From assembly GCF_900114535.1 (NCBI RefSeq), contig NZ_FOTK01000039.1, positions 1 to 55,969 of the forward strand: a stretch of 55,969 bases of DNA, in the 5' to 3' direction. The position numbers and the translations under genes were made by a program. The notes beneath the pieces are model-generated. The model did not search any database. It was not told the origin of the DNA and saw only the letters and a list, made by a program, of their open reading frames with translations. Below, in pieces: positions 16,817-25,346 of this stretch (position 1 is its first letter; every line of letters starts with the position of its first letter). Source of the DNA: Methylobacterium pseudosasicola (GTDB lineage: Bacteria > Pseudomonadota > Alphaproteobacteria > Rhizobiales > Beijerinckiaceae).

Positions 16817-17770
16817 TCAGAGTGTGGCCAGATAGCCCGAGACCGTGACGATTGACAGGATCGTCGAGACCAGCACCACCGTGGAGGTCAGGTCGGCCTC
16901 CCGGCGGTAGAACTCCGCCAGCATGAACGGGCCGGTCCCGGTGGGCAGGGCGGCCATCAGCACCGCCACGTGCAGGAGCAGCGGCGGCAGATCGAACAGA
17001 TAGCGGCCGAGCCCGTAGGCGAGCAGCGGCTGTCCGACGAGCTTCAGGCCGACCAGCAGGGAAGCCGCCCGGGGCTGGGCGCTGCCGGGCCGGCGCTTCT
17101 GGGCCAGGAACAGGCCGAGCGCCACCAGGGCGCACGGGGAGGCGGCCCCGCCGAGGAGTTTTAGAAATGTCTCGGCCGATGCCGGTAGCGTGAGGCCGGC
17201 ACTCGGGATCAGGGCGCCGAGCGCCGGCGCGATCAGCAACGGGTTGCGGATCAGCGACCGGCCGACCGCGCGCCAGACCGGGACGTTCGAACCGCCCTGC
17301 CCGGCCCCGCGCGCCTCCCGCCGGAGGCCGGTCTCGATCAGCACGATCGCCACCGCGAACACGCCGCAGACCGTGAGGATCGCCGCCACGGTGGTGGGCG
17401 CCAGCGCCTCCGGGCCGAACGCCACCAGCGCCAGGGGGAAGCCCATGAAGCCGGTATTGGGATAACCGGCATTGAGCCCGTCCACGGCGGCGTCGGAGAG
17501 CGGGTGACCCTCCCCTCGCCGGACCAGCACCGTGAGGGTGAACACCGCCAGGCTGCTCAGCCCGAAGGCGGCGATGAAGCCGGGCTTCCAGATCGCGCTC
17601 CAATGGGCATGCGCGGTCACGTCGAACAGCAGCGCCGGCAGGGCCAGGAACACCACGAAGCAGTTGAGTTCGGTGGTCGCGGCAGCACCGAGCACGCCGA
17701 TCCGCCGGGCCAGCCAGCCGGAAAAGATCAGCGCGAAGATCGGCAGCACGACCAGCAGGGTCGAGAGCAT
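16817..17770 (-). CDS. AEC-family (auxin efflux carrier-like) transporter
   Basis: Inner-membrane protein of 317 residues with about ten hydrophobic helices in two five-helix halves, the AEC layout. The loop NAGYPNTGFMGFPLAL and the second-half AALPTGTGPFMLAEFY are family signatures. Bacterial members such as MdcF and MleP carry malonate, malate or other carboxylates. The substrate here is unknown. It lies between lptE and a TonB-dependent receptor, all on the minus strand, but the gaps are too large to claim an operon. Confidence 0.85.
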   Translation of the reverse strand: MLSTLLVVLPIFALIFSGWLARRIGVLGAAATTELNCFVVFLALPALLFDVTAHAHWSAIWKPGFIAAFGLSSLAVFTLTVLVRRGEGHPLSDAAVDGLNAGYPNTGFMGFPLALVAFGPEALAPTTVAAILTVCGVFAVAIVLIETGLRREARGAGQGGSNVPVWRAVGRSLIRNPLLIAPALGALIPSAGLTLPASAETFLKLLGGAASPCALVALGLFLAQKRRPGSAQPRAASLLVGLKLVGQPLLAYGLGRYLFDLPPLLLHVAVLMAALPTGTGPFMLAEFYRREADLTSTVVLVSTILSIVTVSGYLATL

Positions 17771-17877
17771 AGGCGGCCCGAGTCGGAGGACGAGGCGCCG
17801 GCCTTAGAATGGATTCGCCGCCGATCTCCAGTCCCGAGGGCGGGGACCTGCCATGCTCCCCTGCCTTCGCGATGCGC

Positions 17878-20118
17878 CTACCAGCGGTAGATCAGGCTGC
17901 CGATCACCGTGGCCGGGGCGCCGCGGTAGCAGTAGCCGGCCTGACAATTGTAGTAATCGCGGTCGAAGATGTTGAACGCGTTGATCTGCGCTCGGAAGCC
18001 TTTGTACTTCGGATCGAGGGCCGCAAAATCGTAGGCGACCAGCGCATCGAACAGTGTCACGGTCGGGTTGCGAACCGTATTCTCATCGTCGGCGAAGCTG
18101 TTGGCGTTGAACCGGATGCCGCCGCCGATCGTCAATCCGCGCAGGGCGGAAGACGGAGGGAACAGGTAGGTCAGGAAGGACGCGAAGGTATCGCCCGGAA
18201 TGCCCGAGAGACGGTTCCCGTCGATCGGCGCGCCGGTGACGGCCGAGGTCTGTTTGACGAAGCGGAAGTCGAGATGGGTGTAGGCGACGGTCAGGTTGGT
18301 GCCCGGCGCGAAGTTCGCCGTCGCCTCCATCTCGAAGCCGCGCGAGTTAACCTCACCAGTCGCCACTTGGTTGGCGAAATTCGTGGGATCCTGGCGCAGG
18401 ATGCTGGTCTGGTTGATATCGAAGCCCGCGATGGCCGCGCTGATGTTCGTGCCCGGGATCAGGTACTTCACGCCCGCTTCGATCTGATCACCGGTGGCGG
18501 GCCTGTAGGGGCGACCCGTAACCACGTTGACGCCGACCTGAGGGGTAAAGGTCGTGGCGTAGCTGGCGTAAGGGACGAGGCCGGGCGCGAGTTCGTAGTT
18601 CAGGCCGGCGCGGTACGTGAAGGCGCTGTCGTTCTGGCTCTGCGGTCCGGCAACGATGCCCCGCGTGACGCTCGCCGTGTCAGAGGCGACCCAATCCTGC
18701 CGTCCGGTCAGCGTCAGGACGAATCTCCCCCACTTCGCCTGCTCCTGGACATAGACGCCAACCTGATCCTGGGCCTGACGCGACGAGCGGTCGATGGTCG
18801 GCCGGGTGATCGGTTGGCGGCCGTAGTTCAGGGTGAGCAGGTTGAGGTCGGGCGCCACGCCGAAACCGGCGATGCTGGAGAAATCGTAGTGGTAGTAGTC
18901 GATGCCGCTCAGCAGCGTGTGGGCGATCGGTCCGGTCTGGAGGTGGCCCTCGAGCTGCGTGTCGACTGCGAAGGAGGCCAGCGACTGCTTGAATAGACCG
19001 GTGGACCGCTGCGCGCTGAGGCCCGTCACCGCGTCGACCTGCGTGTACGAGAAGTTGGCGTCGACGCCGGAATAGCGGAAGTTCTGCCGCAGGATCAGGT
19101 CCGGCGAGAACACGTGCTCGAAGGCATAGCCGATCCGGTGCTGATCGGTCCGGTAGGTGTTGAGCGCGCCGTCGCCCGAGTAGATCCGCGATACGCGGAA
19201 GCCCGGGAAGTTATAGAAGGTGGCATTGCCCGGAACGTTCGATTCCTGGAATTCCGTGAGCAGCGTGAAGGTCGTGTCGGCCGAGGGCCGCCACGTAAAG
19301 GCGGGGGCGATGGTAAACCGGTCGTCCCGGACGCCAGGTCCGGGCAGGAACGTGTCGGACTGGCGTGCGACGCCGGTGAGCCGATAGGCCATCGTTCCAT
19401 CGGAGCCTTCGACGGGGCCACCGATGTCGAAATTGCCCTGGTAACGGTCGAAGCTGCCCCCCTGGAACCAGACCTCGCCGAATTGGGCGAAGACCGGGCG
19501 CTTGCTGGTCACATCGACGATGCCGCCGGGAGAGCCGAGGCCGTAGAGGCCGGAGGCTGGCCCACGCAAGATGGTGAGCGCCTCGGCGCCGTAGGGCTCG
19601 ATACGGGGGACAGCAAAGCCGACGCCTGTCTGGCGTAGGCCGTCGCGAAAGATACCGTCGTAGGTCTCGGCGAAGCCCCGGATGTAGAATGAATCCGCGC
19701 GCGGGTCGAAACCGAACACGTTGCTCGACACGCCCGGCGTGTAGGCGAGGGCCTCGTTGAGGCTCTGGACGTTGCGGTCGTTGAGCTGCTCGCGGGTGAC
19801 CACGGAGACCGATTGCGGGGTCTCGATGAGCAGTGTGTTGGTCTTGGTCGCGGTCGGGCTCACGCGTGCGACGTAGCCGGTAACCCCGGACGGGCCGCCG
19901 CCACCGCCGCTGGTGGCCGCGCTGTTGCCGTTGCCGCCGCTGACATTGGCACCCCCGAAGCCGGGCCCGGCCGTGGGAGCGGAGGCGGGACGGGTGGCCT
20001 CCACGGAGATTTCGTTGAGCTGCACGGCGCCCTGCGCGGTGGCGTAAGGCGTACCGGCGGCGGTGGCGAGAGCCGTAGAGGTGACAAGTAGCCTGACGCG
20101 GGCGGAACGCAAAGACAT
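17878..20118 (-). CDS. TonB-dependent siderophore receptor
   Basis: Outer-membrane receptor for ferric siderophores, energised by TonB-ExbBD. 746 residues. It has a signal peptide of about 29 residues, a TonB-box-like EISVEA near 36-41, a Gly/Ser-rich linker, a plug domain (TLLIETPQSVSVVTREQL... to GSPGGIVDVTSKRP), and a 22-strand barrel ending in LIYRW. The PQSVSVVT and GGIVD-type sequences are typical of FhuA/FpvA-like siderophore receptors. It lacks the N-terminal signalling domain, so it probably has no sigma/anti-sigma partner. Confidence 0.92.
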   Translation of the reverse strand: MSLRSARVRLLVTSTALATAAGTPYATAQGAVQLNEISVEATRPASAPTAGPGFGGANVSGGNGNSAATSGGGGGPSGVTGYVARVSPTATKTNTLLIETPQSVSVVTREQLNDRNVQSLNEALAYTPGVSSNVFGFDPRADSFYIRGFAETYDGIFRDGLRQTGVGFAVPRIEPYGAEALTILRGPASGLYGLGSPGGIVDVTSKRPVFAQFGEVWFQGGSFDRYQGNFDIGGPVEGSDGTMAYRLTGVARQSDTFLPGPGVRDDRFTIAPAFTWRPSADTTFTLLTEFQESNVPGNATFYNFPGFRVSRIYSGDGALNTYRTDQHRIGYAFEHVFSPDLILRQNFRYSGVDANFSYTQVDAVTGLSAQRSTGLFKQSLASFAVDTQLEGHLQTGPIAHTLLSGIDYYHYDFSSIAGFGVAPDLNLLTLNYGRQPITRPTIDRSSRQAQDQVGVYVQEQAKWGRFVLTLTGRQDWVASDTASVTRGIVAGPQSQNDSAFTYRAGLNYELAPGLVPYASYATTFTPQVGVNVVTGRPYRPATGDQIEAGVKYLIPGTNISAAIAGFDINQTSILRQDPTNFANQVATGEVNSRGFEMEATANFAPGTNLTVAYTHLDFRFVKQTSAVTGAPIDGNRLSGIPGDTFASFLTYLFPPSSALRGLTIGGGIRFNANSFADDENTVRNPTVTLFDALVAYDFAALDPKYKGFRAQINAFNIFDRDYYNCQAGYCYRGAPATVIGSLIYRW

Positions 20119-20248
20119 GGCAAACCCTGAGATGCGCCGATCGCTGGCGCTTCAATCTCAAGATCCATCGTTCACGGGGTCTTGATCAAGCCGAAAACGT
20201 GTTGCAAATCACACACTTAGAGCCGTTCAAATCTGAAATTGTTCGCAT
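20119..20248 (-). promoter_or_regulatory. Upstream region of the siderophore receptor
   Basis: The 130 bp before the receptor start are AT-rich compared with the surroundings, especially 20195-20260. An imperfect palindrome TTCAAATCTGAA lies near 20225, and TTTGAA-like half-sites repeat around it on the minus strand. Iron regulators of alphaproteobacteria (Fur, Irr, RirA) could act here, but no consensus site is a clear match. Confidence 0.3.
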
Positions 20249-21115
20249 TCAAAACTCTAGCGGCGGCTCGCGTAGTGCGTCGGCCTCGCGGGTGCAGACG
20301 GCTTGGTCGGGGGCGGTGCCGCCTCCGGACAGGGCGCCGCGAAGTTCGGCGCGGGCCTTCTCCAGATCGGCGCGGAAACCCGGATCACCCATCAGCGTGG
20401 CGAAGACCGAGGTGCCGGTGAGGCGCCCGGCCGCCACGTCGCTGAGCCAGTGCACGCCGCAGACGACCCGGCTCTCGCCATAGGCCCGGCCCCGGGCCAG
20501 GATCGGGGTGGCCTTCTCGGGCACCAGGGAGGCCAGGATCAGCGCGTAGGCCCAGCCCTGCGTGGCGTGGCCGGAGGGGTAGCTGAAGCTGTCGGTGAGC
20601 GCCTGGGTCCGCTGGACGCAGATCGGCGCCTCGTTGCCCACGAAGGGGCGCAGCCGCCGGTAATGCACCTTCGGGCCGCGCGTCGCCCGGGCGAGATCGA
20701 GCCGGGCGCGCTCCAGCAGGTTGAGCACTGCCGGCACCCGGGCCTGATCGATCCGCGTGCCGAGCACGCAGGCGAAGTTGTCGAGGACCGCGGCCGCACC
20801 CTCGGACACGTCGTTGGCCGCGATCTCCCAGCGTGGACTGCCCTTCAGGGCGCGGGTGCCGACGAAGGCCGCCCGGTCGGCCTTGTCGAGGGGCGCATCG
20901 TGGGCCGGCGGCGGCGGCAGGATCTGGGTCGCATCGGGACCCGCCGTCTCGGCGAGATAGGGTTTCACCGCCGGCTTGCCGGGCTTGAGCGTGTCGGCTC
21001 CCAGCGACGGCGCCGCCGGCGGGTTCGACGGGGCAGGGCGGGGCGTATCCTCGGCGCGCACCGGGGACGCGGCGATCAGGACGGCGAGGGCCGGCAGGGA
21101 GAGGGTGCGCAGCAT
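20249..21115 (-). CDS. Class A non-specific acid phosphatase (PAP2 superfamily), secreted
   Basis: Periplasmic phosphatase of 288 residues. The signal peptide is residues 1-21 (ending SPVRA-ED). The PAP2 signature is complete: KVHYRRLRP (K149, R156, P157), SYPSGH (180-183) and SRVVCGVHWLSD (S215, R216, catalytic H222, D226). This is the PhoN/AphA-class arrangement. The start at 21115 is chosen because it gives the signal peptide; the frame remains open upstream but the sequence there is atypical. Confidence 0.88.
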   Translation of the reverse strand: MLRTLSLPALAVLIAASPVRAEDTPRPAPSNPPAAPSLGADTLKPGKPAVKPYLAETAGPDATQILPPPPAHDAPLDKADRAAFVGTRALKGSPRWEIAANDVSEGAAAVLDNFACVLGTRIDQARVPAVLNLLERARLDLARATRGPKVHYRRLRPFVGNEAPICVQRTQALTDSFSYPSGHATQGWAYALILASLVPEKATPILARGRAYGESRVVCGVHWLSDVAAGRLTGTSVFATLMGDPGFRADLEKARAELRGALSGGGTAPDQAVCTREADALREPPLEF

Positions 21116-21317
21116 CGGATCCGTGGCGGTGTCGGGCGAGGGACGAGACAGGAAGCGGGCCGCTCCCGCAGACAAACGAACGGCTTGGCCGGACGGTTCA
21201 GTCCGCGCACAGGCCTCCGATCCTGTCCAGGGGCTGCCATGACGGATGGGCGGCGGTTGACCCTGGCTGCCGCTTGCGAGAACGCTACGGGTGTCCCCGT
21301 TCCGGCCTTCCGACCGC

Positions 21318-21386
21318 ATGGCTCAGCCCCTCGACCGCGCCCGCCTCCTAGAGGCGTTCGAAGCTCCGCCGCCGGTGGCATCATGA
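21318..21386 (+). CDS. Possible 22-residue leader peptide
   Basis: ATG 21318 opens a 22-codon frame (MAQPLDRARLLEAFE and onward) whose TGA overlaps the ATG of the next gene by 4 bp. The next gene lacks a Shine-Dalgarno, so translation could be coupled to this frame. The frame itself also lacks a clear ribosome-binding site, and it is short, so this is tentative. Confidence 0.22.
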   Translation: MAQPLDRARLLEAFEAPPPVAS

Positions 21387-21826
21387 GACCGCATTCCCTG
21401 GCGGAAGTGGTCGAGCGGGCGCGGGACGACGGCGATTGGGAGCATCACCTGCGCGATTTCCTCGACGCCTTCTACGCGGCTGACGGGGACGTCGCGCGGC
21501 AAGCGGCGTTCGTCGCCGACGAGCCAGGCTTGCTCGGGCGGCCGGAGGCCGATGCGTTCCTGGGCGGGGCCGGGGAGCATCTGGCCCGGCGCTGGGGCCT
21601 GCCGATCCCGGGCTGGGTCCGGGCCGAGAGCCGGTATCTGGCGACCGCCCTGTTCGTGCCCGACGAGAAGCGCCTGCGGGGCTATCTGATGTGCGTCAGC
21701 CCGGTCTCGTTTCGGACGCGGCTGATCTTCACCGGGCCGGACCCGCTCCAGCGCGCCCGCTTTCCCTACCATCGCGGCGTGATCACGATGCCGCCGGAAC
21801 ATGGGTTTTCAAAGGGCGAGCCCTGA
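21383..21826 (+). CDS. Conserved hypothetical protein resembling the non-HTH region of some XRE regulators
   Basis: A 147-residue soluble protein. Segments such as LRDFLDAFYAAD, FVADEPGLLGRPEADAF, GGAGEHLARRWGLPIPGW and FRTRLIFTGPD follow a pattern I recall from the C-terminal part of actinobacterial XRE-type regulators and from stand-alone proteins next to nucleotidyltransferases. Here there is no helix-turn-helix and no nucleotidyltransferase neighbour. The start ATG 21383 overlaps the stop of a possible leader peptide. Function unknown. Confidence 0.6.
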   Translation: MRPHSLAEVVERARDDGDWEHHLRDFLDAFYAADGDVARQAAFVADEPGLLGRPEADAFLGGAGEHLARRWGLPIPGWVRAESRYLATALFVPDEKRLRGYLMCVSPVSFRTRLIFTGPDPLQRARFPYHRGVITMPPEHGFSKGEP

Positions 21827-21831
21827 TGAGG

Positions 21832-21874
21832 CCAGGGCTCTGCCCTGGACCCGCAAAAGGTCCCGGACCTTTTG
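21832..21874. repeat. Twin-hairpin dispersed repeat, copy 2
   Basis: CCAGGGC (21832-21838) pairs with GCCCTGG (21842-21848), and CAAAAGGTC (21854-21862) with GACCTTTTG (21866-21874). The end base pair of the first stem is C-G here and G-C in copy 3, a compensatory change. It lies between two convergent genes and may end transcription on both strands. Confidence 0.8.
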
Positions 21875-21892
21875 AATCCGTAAATTTGCCGG

Positions 21893-22750
21893 CTAAATCG
21901 CCTGGACCGCCTTCGCGACCGCGGTTGGGAACTCCTCGTGCGGGCTCAGGGCTCCGGGGATCGCGGCGCTCGTGACCCGGCCGTGAGAGATCAGCGCGTC
22001 CATCTCCGCGCCGGAGCGGCGCGGGGCTTTCTCCGGCCGCAGCACCAGGGTCGGCGGCAGGCCCTCTCCGAACAGGTCCAGGAAGGCGGTGCGGTCGGCC
22101 ACGGGGTCGAGGCCGCCGGTGACGAAGGCGGCGGTGCCGAAGCGGCCGTTGCGCTGGCGGGTGACCGCGTGCTTGGCCCGAATCACGGCCGGCGTGACGT
22201 GGGCCGGGTCGGCGTAGACATGAGCGCGCATCATCCGGCCGATGATCGGCGGGCTGATGTTGAGCCGGTAGAGCGCATCGCCGAGGACCGGCGCCTCCAC
22301 GGCCCGGCGGATGCGGGGAAACCAATGCGCCCGGCTCGGCATCGCGGTGGGCAGCGGCCCGCGCCAGGTCGGCGCCACCAGAACCAGCCGCTCGAACGCT
22401 TTCGGGTGCCTGCGCGCCGCCGCGACCAGGTAGCCGGCGGCGTGTCCGGCCGCGATCCCGATCGCGTAGGGGCCGGGCACGGCGGCGAGCAGCGCGTCCA
22501 GGAATGCGTGCAGGGTGTCCGGACCGAGGGGCAGGCGGGTCCGCGGCCGGGCGCCGAAGCCCGGCCAATTGGGCACCAAGCTGCGATACTGCGAGCCGAG
22601 AGCGCGGGCGAGGTCGCGCATCTCGGCCCGGTCCGAGATCGTGGACAGGGCCGGCAGCAGCAGCGCGTCGCGCCCTGTGCCGATCACGTCGCACGGGGTC
22701 GGCACGGGCCGGCCCGCCACGATCAGGTCGAGGGTTCGCGTCGTCTCCAC
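21893..22750 (-). CDS. Alpha/beta-hydrolase-fold protein lacking the Ser nucleophile
   Basis: About 285 residues with the alpha/beta hydrolase order: a LVPNWPGFG loop, an elbow region IGIAAGHAAGYL, LVLVAPTWRG, and a C-terminal LSPHEEFPTAVA that would carry the His. In the elbow, GxSxG reads GHAAG, with Ala in place of Ser, so ordinary esterase chemistry is not expected. An earlier in-frame ATG at 22828 overlaps dapD by 50 bp; GTG 22750 follows a G-rich ribosome-binding stretch and is preferred. It lies 28 bp after dapD in the same direction. Confidence 0.7.
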   Translation of the reverse strand: METTRTLDLIVAGRPVPTPCDVIGTGRDALLLPALSTISDRAEMRDLARALGSQYRSLVPNWPGFGARPRTRLPLGPDTLHAFLDALLAAVPGPYAIGIAAGHAAGYLVAAARRHPKAFERLVLVAPTWRGPLPTAMPSRAHWFPRIRRAVEAPVLGDALYRLNISPPIIGRMMRAHVYADPAHVTPAVIRAKHAVTRQRNGRFGTAAFVTGGLDPVADRTAFLDLFGEGLPPTLVLRPEKAPRRSGAEMDALISHGRVTSAAIPGALSPHEEFPTAVAKAVQAI

Positions 22751-22778
22751 CGGGTCGCCCCCAAACTCCCAAAAAAAA

Positions 22779-23624
22779 TCAGGTGCGCAGCAGCTCGTTG
22801 ATGGCGGTCTTGGAGCGGGTGCCGGCATCGACGCGCTTGACGATCACGGCGCAGTACAGGCCGGGGCCGGGGGTGCCGTCCGGCAGCGCCTTGCCGGGCA
22901 TCGTGCCGGACACCACCACGGAGTAGGGCGGCACGCGGCCATACATCACCTCGCCGGTGGTGCGGTCGACGATCTTGGTCGAGGCGCCGATATAGACACC
23001 CATGGACAGGACGCTGCCCTGGCCGACGATCACGCCCTCGGCCACCTCGGCGCGGGCGCCGATGAAGCAATCGTCCTCGATGATCACCGGATTGGCCTGG
23101 AGCGGCTCGAGCACGCCGGCGATACCGGCGCCCCCGGAGATATGGCAGTTCTTGCCCACCTGCGCGCAGGAGCCGATCGTGACCCAGGTGTCGACCATCG
23201 TGCCCTCGCCGACATGGGCGCCGAGATTGACGAAGCTCGGCATCAGCACGGCGCCCGGGGCGATGTAGGAGCCGCGGCGGACGAAGCAGCCCGGCACCGC
23301 GCGCAGGCCCGCGGCGCGGAACTCGGCCTCGCCCCAGCCGGCGAACTTGGAGGCGACCTTGTCCCACCAGGGCGCGCCGCCCGGGCCGCCCTCGATCGCC
23401 GCCATGTCGTTGAGGCGGAAGGAGAGCAGCACCGCCTTCTTTAGCCACTGGTTGACGACCCAATCGTGGTTGCCGCTCTTCTCGGCGACCCGGGCCTTGC
23501 CGGAATCGAGCAGGTTCAGCGCCTCCTCGACCGCCTCGCGCACGGCGCCCTGGGTGCTGGTCGAGATGCCGGCGCGCTCCTCCCAGGCCGTCTCGATGGT
23601 CTTGGCGAGGTCGGAGGTGGACAT
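22779..23624 (-). CDS. dapD: 2,3,4,5-tetrahydropyridine-2,6-dicarboxylate N-succinyltransferase
   Basis: Transfers succinyl from succinyl-CoA in lysine and meso-diaminopimelate synthesis. 281 residues. The N-terminal helical domain (DLAKTIETAWEERA) is followed by a left-handed beta-helix of hexapeptide repeats (YIAPGAVLMPSFVNLGAHVGEGT and onward, about 115-235), matching DapD exactly. dapE is not adjacent. The stop is followed on the minus strand by a run of eight T, then the next gene; no stem precedes the run, so it is not a classic terminator. Confidence 0.96.
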   Translation of the reverse strand: MSTSDLAKTIETAWEERAGISTSTQGAVREAVEEALNLLDSGKARVAEKSGNHDWVVNQWLKKAVLLSFRLNDMAAIEGGPGGAPWWDKVASKFAGWGEAEFRAAGLRAVPGCFVRRGSYIAPGAVLMPSFVNLGAHVGEGTMVDTWVTIGSCAQVGKNCHISGGAGIAGVLEPLQANPVIIEDDCFIGARAEVAEGVIVGQGSVLSMGVYIGASTKIVDRTTGEVMYGRVPPYSVVVSGTMPGKALPDGTPGPGLYCAVIVKRVDAGTRSKTAINELLRT

Positions 23625-23695
23625 GGGCGCACGCTGCTCTTGTGACGGGGAGCCCGTGCTTACAAGCGGGCACCGGGGCTGTCACCCGGGGGGCC

Positions 23696-24145
23696 TCAAT
23701 CCTCTAGCAGAACACGCACCCGGTCGAGATCGGTCACGAGGTCGACCAGGTCGATCGCCAGGGTGTCGTAGACGGATTGGGCGGCCGCGGGGAATTCCTC
23801 CAGCACGCGCCGCATCAGCGTCGGGGTGATCCGCATCACCTCGGCGGCGCCCTCGGCCCGGGCCTCGGTCGGCCGGGTGCCGCGCACGAACAGGGCGAGC
23901 TGGCCAATCAGCGCCGAGCGCCCGGCGCGCACCGGCTCGGCATCCGCGACCCGGGGGGCGAGCCGGATCGTGCCCGACATCACCACGAAACCACCATCGG
24001 CCGGGTCGCCGCGGGCGAACAGCAGGTCGCCGTCGGCCAGCTCACGCCGCTCGGCCGCGAAGGTCAGCAGGCGCAGGGCGTCCCGGTCGAGGAAGCCGAA
24101 CAGCGGCGCGTCGGCGAGGATCGCGATGTCGTCGTCGAGCCCCAA
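23696..24145 (-). CDS. Cyclic nucleotide-binding domain protein
   Basis: A 149-residue stand-alone cNMP-binding fold (CRP-like beta-roll) with no DNA-binding domain. It begins with the pattern LADAPLFGFLDRDALRLLTFAAERREL and has GDLLFARGDPADGGFVVMSGTIRL, typical of the roll, followed by a Glu/Arg-poor phosphate cassette, so cyclic nucleotide binding is uncertain. It lies between a response regulator and dapD on the same strand. Confidence 0.8.
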   Translation of the reverse strand: MGLDDDIAILADAPLFGFLDRDALRLLTFAAERRELADGDLLFARGDPADGGFVVMSGTIRLAPRVADAEPVRAGRSALIGQLALFVRGTRPTEARAEGAAEVMRITPTLMRRVLEEFPAAAQSVYDTLAIDLVDLVTDLDRVRVLLED

Positions 24146-24272
24146 AGAACCGCCTCACCACCCTGCGCGCAAACGAGCCTGAGCCTCGCTTACACGCAAA
24201 TCCCTAAAGCCCTTCCCGATCGCGTTGCAATCGCGCTTGGCTCTCGGTTCCCGCCGTGAGGCGCAGGGGGCA

Positions 24273-24959
24273 TCAGGGGAGCAGCTTGTAGCCGCCCCCT
24301 TCGGTGACGAGGATCGCCGCGGTGGCGGGGTTCGGCTCGATCTTCTGGCGCAGCCGGTAGATATGGGTCTCCAGCGTGTGCGTGGTGACGTGGGCGTTGT
24401 AGCCCCACACCTCGGCGAGCAGCGTGTCGCGGTTCACCACGGCCCGGCCCGCCCGATACAGGAAGCGCAGGATCGCGGTCTCCTTCTCGGTGAGCTTGAG
24501 CTTCGAGCCGCGCTCGCCGACCAGCAGCTTGGCGCCGGGCCGGAAGGTGTAGGGGCCGATCTGGAACACCGCGTCCTCGGACGCCTCGTGGCTGCGCAGA
24601 TGCGCGCGGATCCGAGCGAGCAGAATGCCGAACTTGAACGGCTTGGTGACGTAGTCGTTGGCGCCCGCCTCCAGCCCCTCGACGTGGTCCGCCTCGGAAT
24701 CCTGGGCTGTGAGCATGATCACCGGGCCGCGGAAGCCGCCGGCGCGCATCCGGCGCACGGCCTCGCGCCCGTCAAGATCGGGCAGGCCGACATCCATCAC
24801 CGCCAGGTCGATGCGGTCGGTGCCGACCCGCCGGATCGCGTCCGCGGCATTCGCCTCGGTGACCACGGTGAAATCCTCACAGAGGTCGAGCTGCTCGGTG
24901 AGCGTGTCGCGCAGGATCGCGTCGTCGTCACAGATCAGCAGGCGATAGGCGTTCGACAT
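24273..24959 (-). CDS. OmpR/PhoB-family response regulator (orphan)
   Basis: 228-residue two-component transcription factor. The receiver domain (1-120) has the acidic pocket CDDD (11-13), phospho-acceptor D56 (AVMDVGLPD), T84 and K106 (VTKPF). The C-terminal winged helix (about 130-228) includes KLKLTEKETAILRFL and HTLETHIYRLRQKI, and ends GGGYKLLP. No histidine kinase is adjacent. The cNMP-binding gene follows 127 bp downstream. Confidence 0.93.
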   Translation of the reverse strand: MSNAYRLLICDDDAILRDTLTEQLDLCEDFTVVTEANAADAIRRVGTDRIDLAVMDVGLPDLDGREAVRRMRAGGFRGPVIMLTAQDSEADHVEGLEAGANDYVTKPFKFGILLARIRAHLRSHEASEDAVFQIGPYTFRPGAKLLVGERGSKLKLTEKETAILRFLYRAGRAVVNRDTLLAEVWGYNAHVTTHTLETHIYRLRQKIEPNPATAAILVTEGGGYKLLP

Positions 24960-25346
24960 CGTCCGGGACCCTGGAGCAGGCGGCGGGACCGGAAAACCCG
25001 GTATCCGGGAACGGCCTGCGATGACAAGGATCTGGAGCCTCCCGCGTCCGTCGGATGACGATGCAACGGGCTCCAGGGAACGCCAGGGCGCGCCGCACCG
25101 GTCTTCAAGGGCGTTCTCGGTCCCCGCCTGCGCAGGGCGGTGGGCTGGTTCGCTCCCGAATCCCGGCTTCGGCGGCCTGGGTTCCGCGGCTAGGATAGGG
25201 CCGCGTTTGTGGCCGGAAATTGCCTTGTGCGCAATTTTTCACGGTTTCGGTATTGGATACCGGGCATAACGCCGGCCGATCCGCCCTGCGACCCCGCGAT
25301 AAGCGGGGTCGGATGGTGCGTGCGGCAGGCAGGGGAGGGGGCTTTG
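24960..25346. other. Intergenic region between the response regulator and the L,D-transpeptidase
   Basis: 387 bp of divergent promoter space. A weak hairpin, AAATTGC (25217-25223) with GCAATTT (25231-25237), is followed by two more T. It might be a short terminator or operator. The AT-richer part at 25210-25270 is the likely promoter area. No further gene is supported here. Confidence 0.45.

Noticed and set aside
22770..22778. Run of A on the plus strand (T on the minus strand) after dapD as a terminator
   Set aside because: No stem precedes the T-run on the minus strand, so a factor-independent terminator is not supported.
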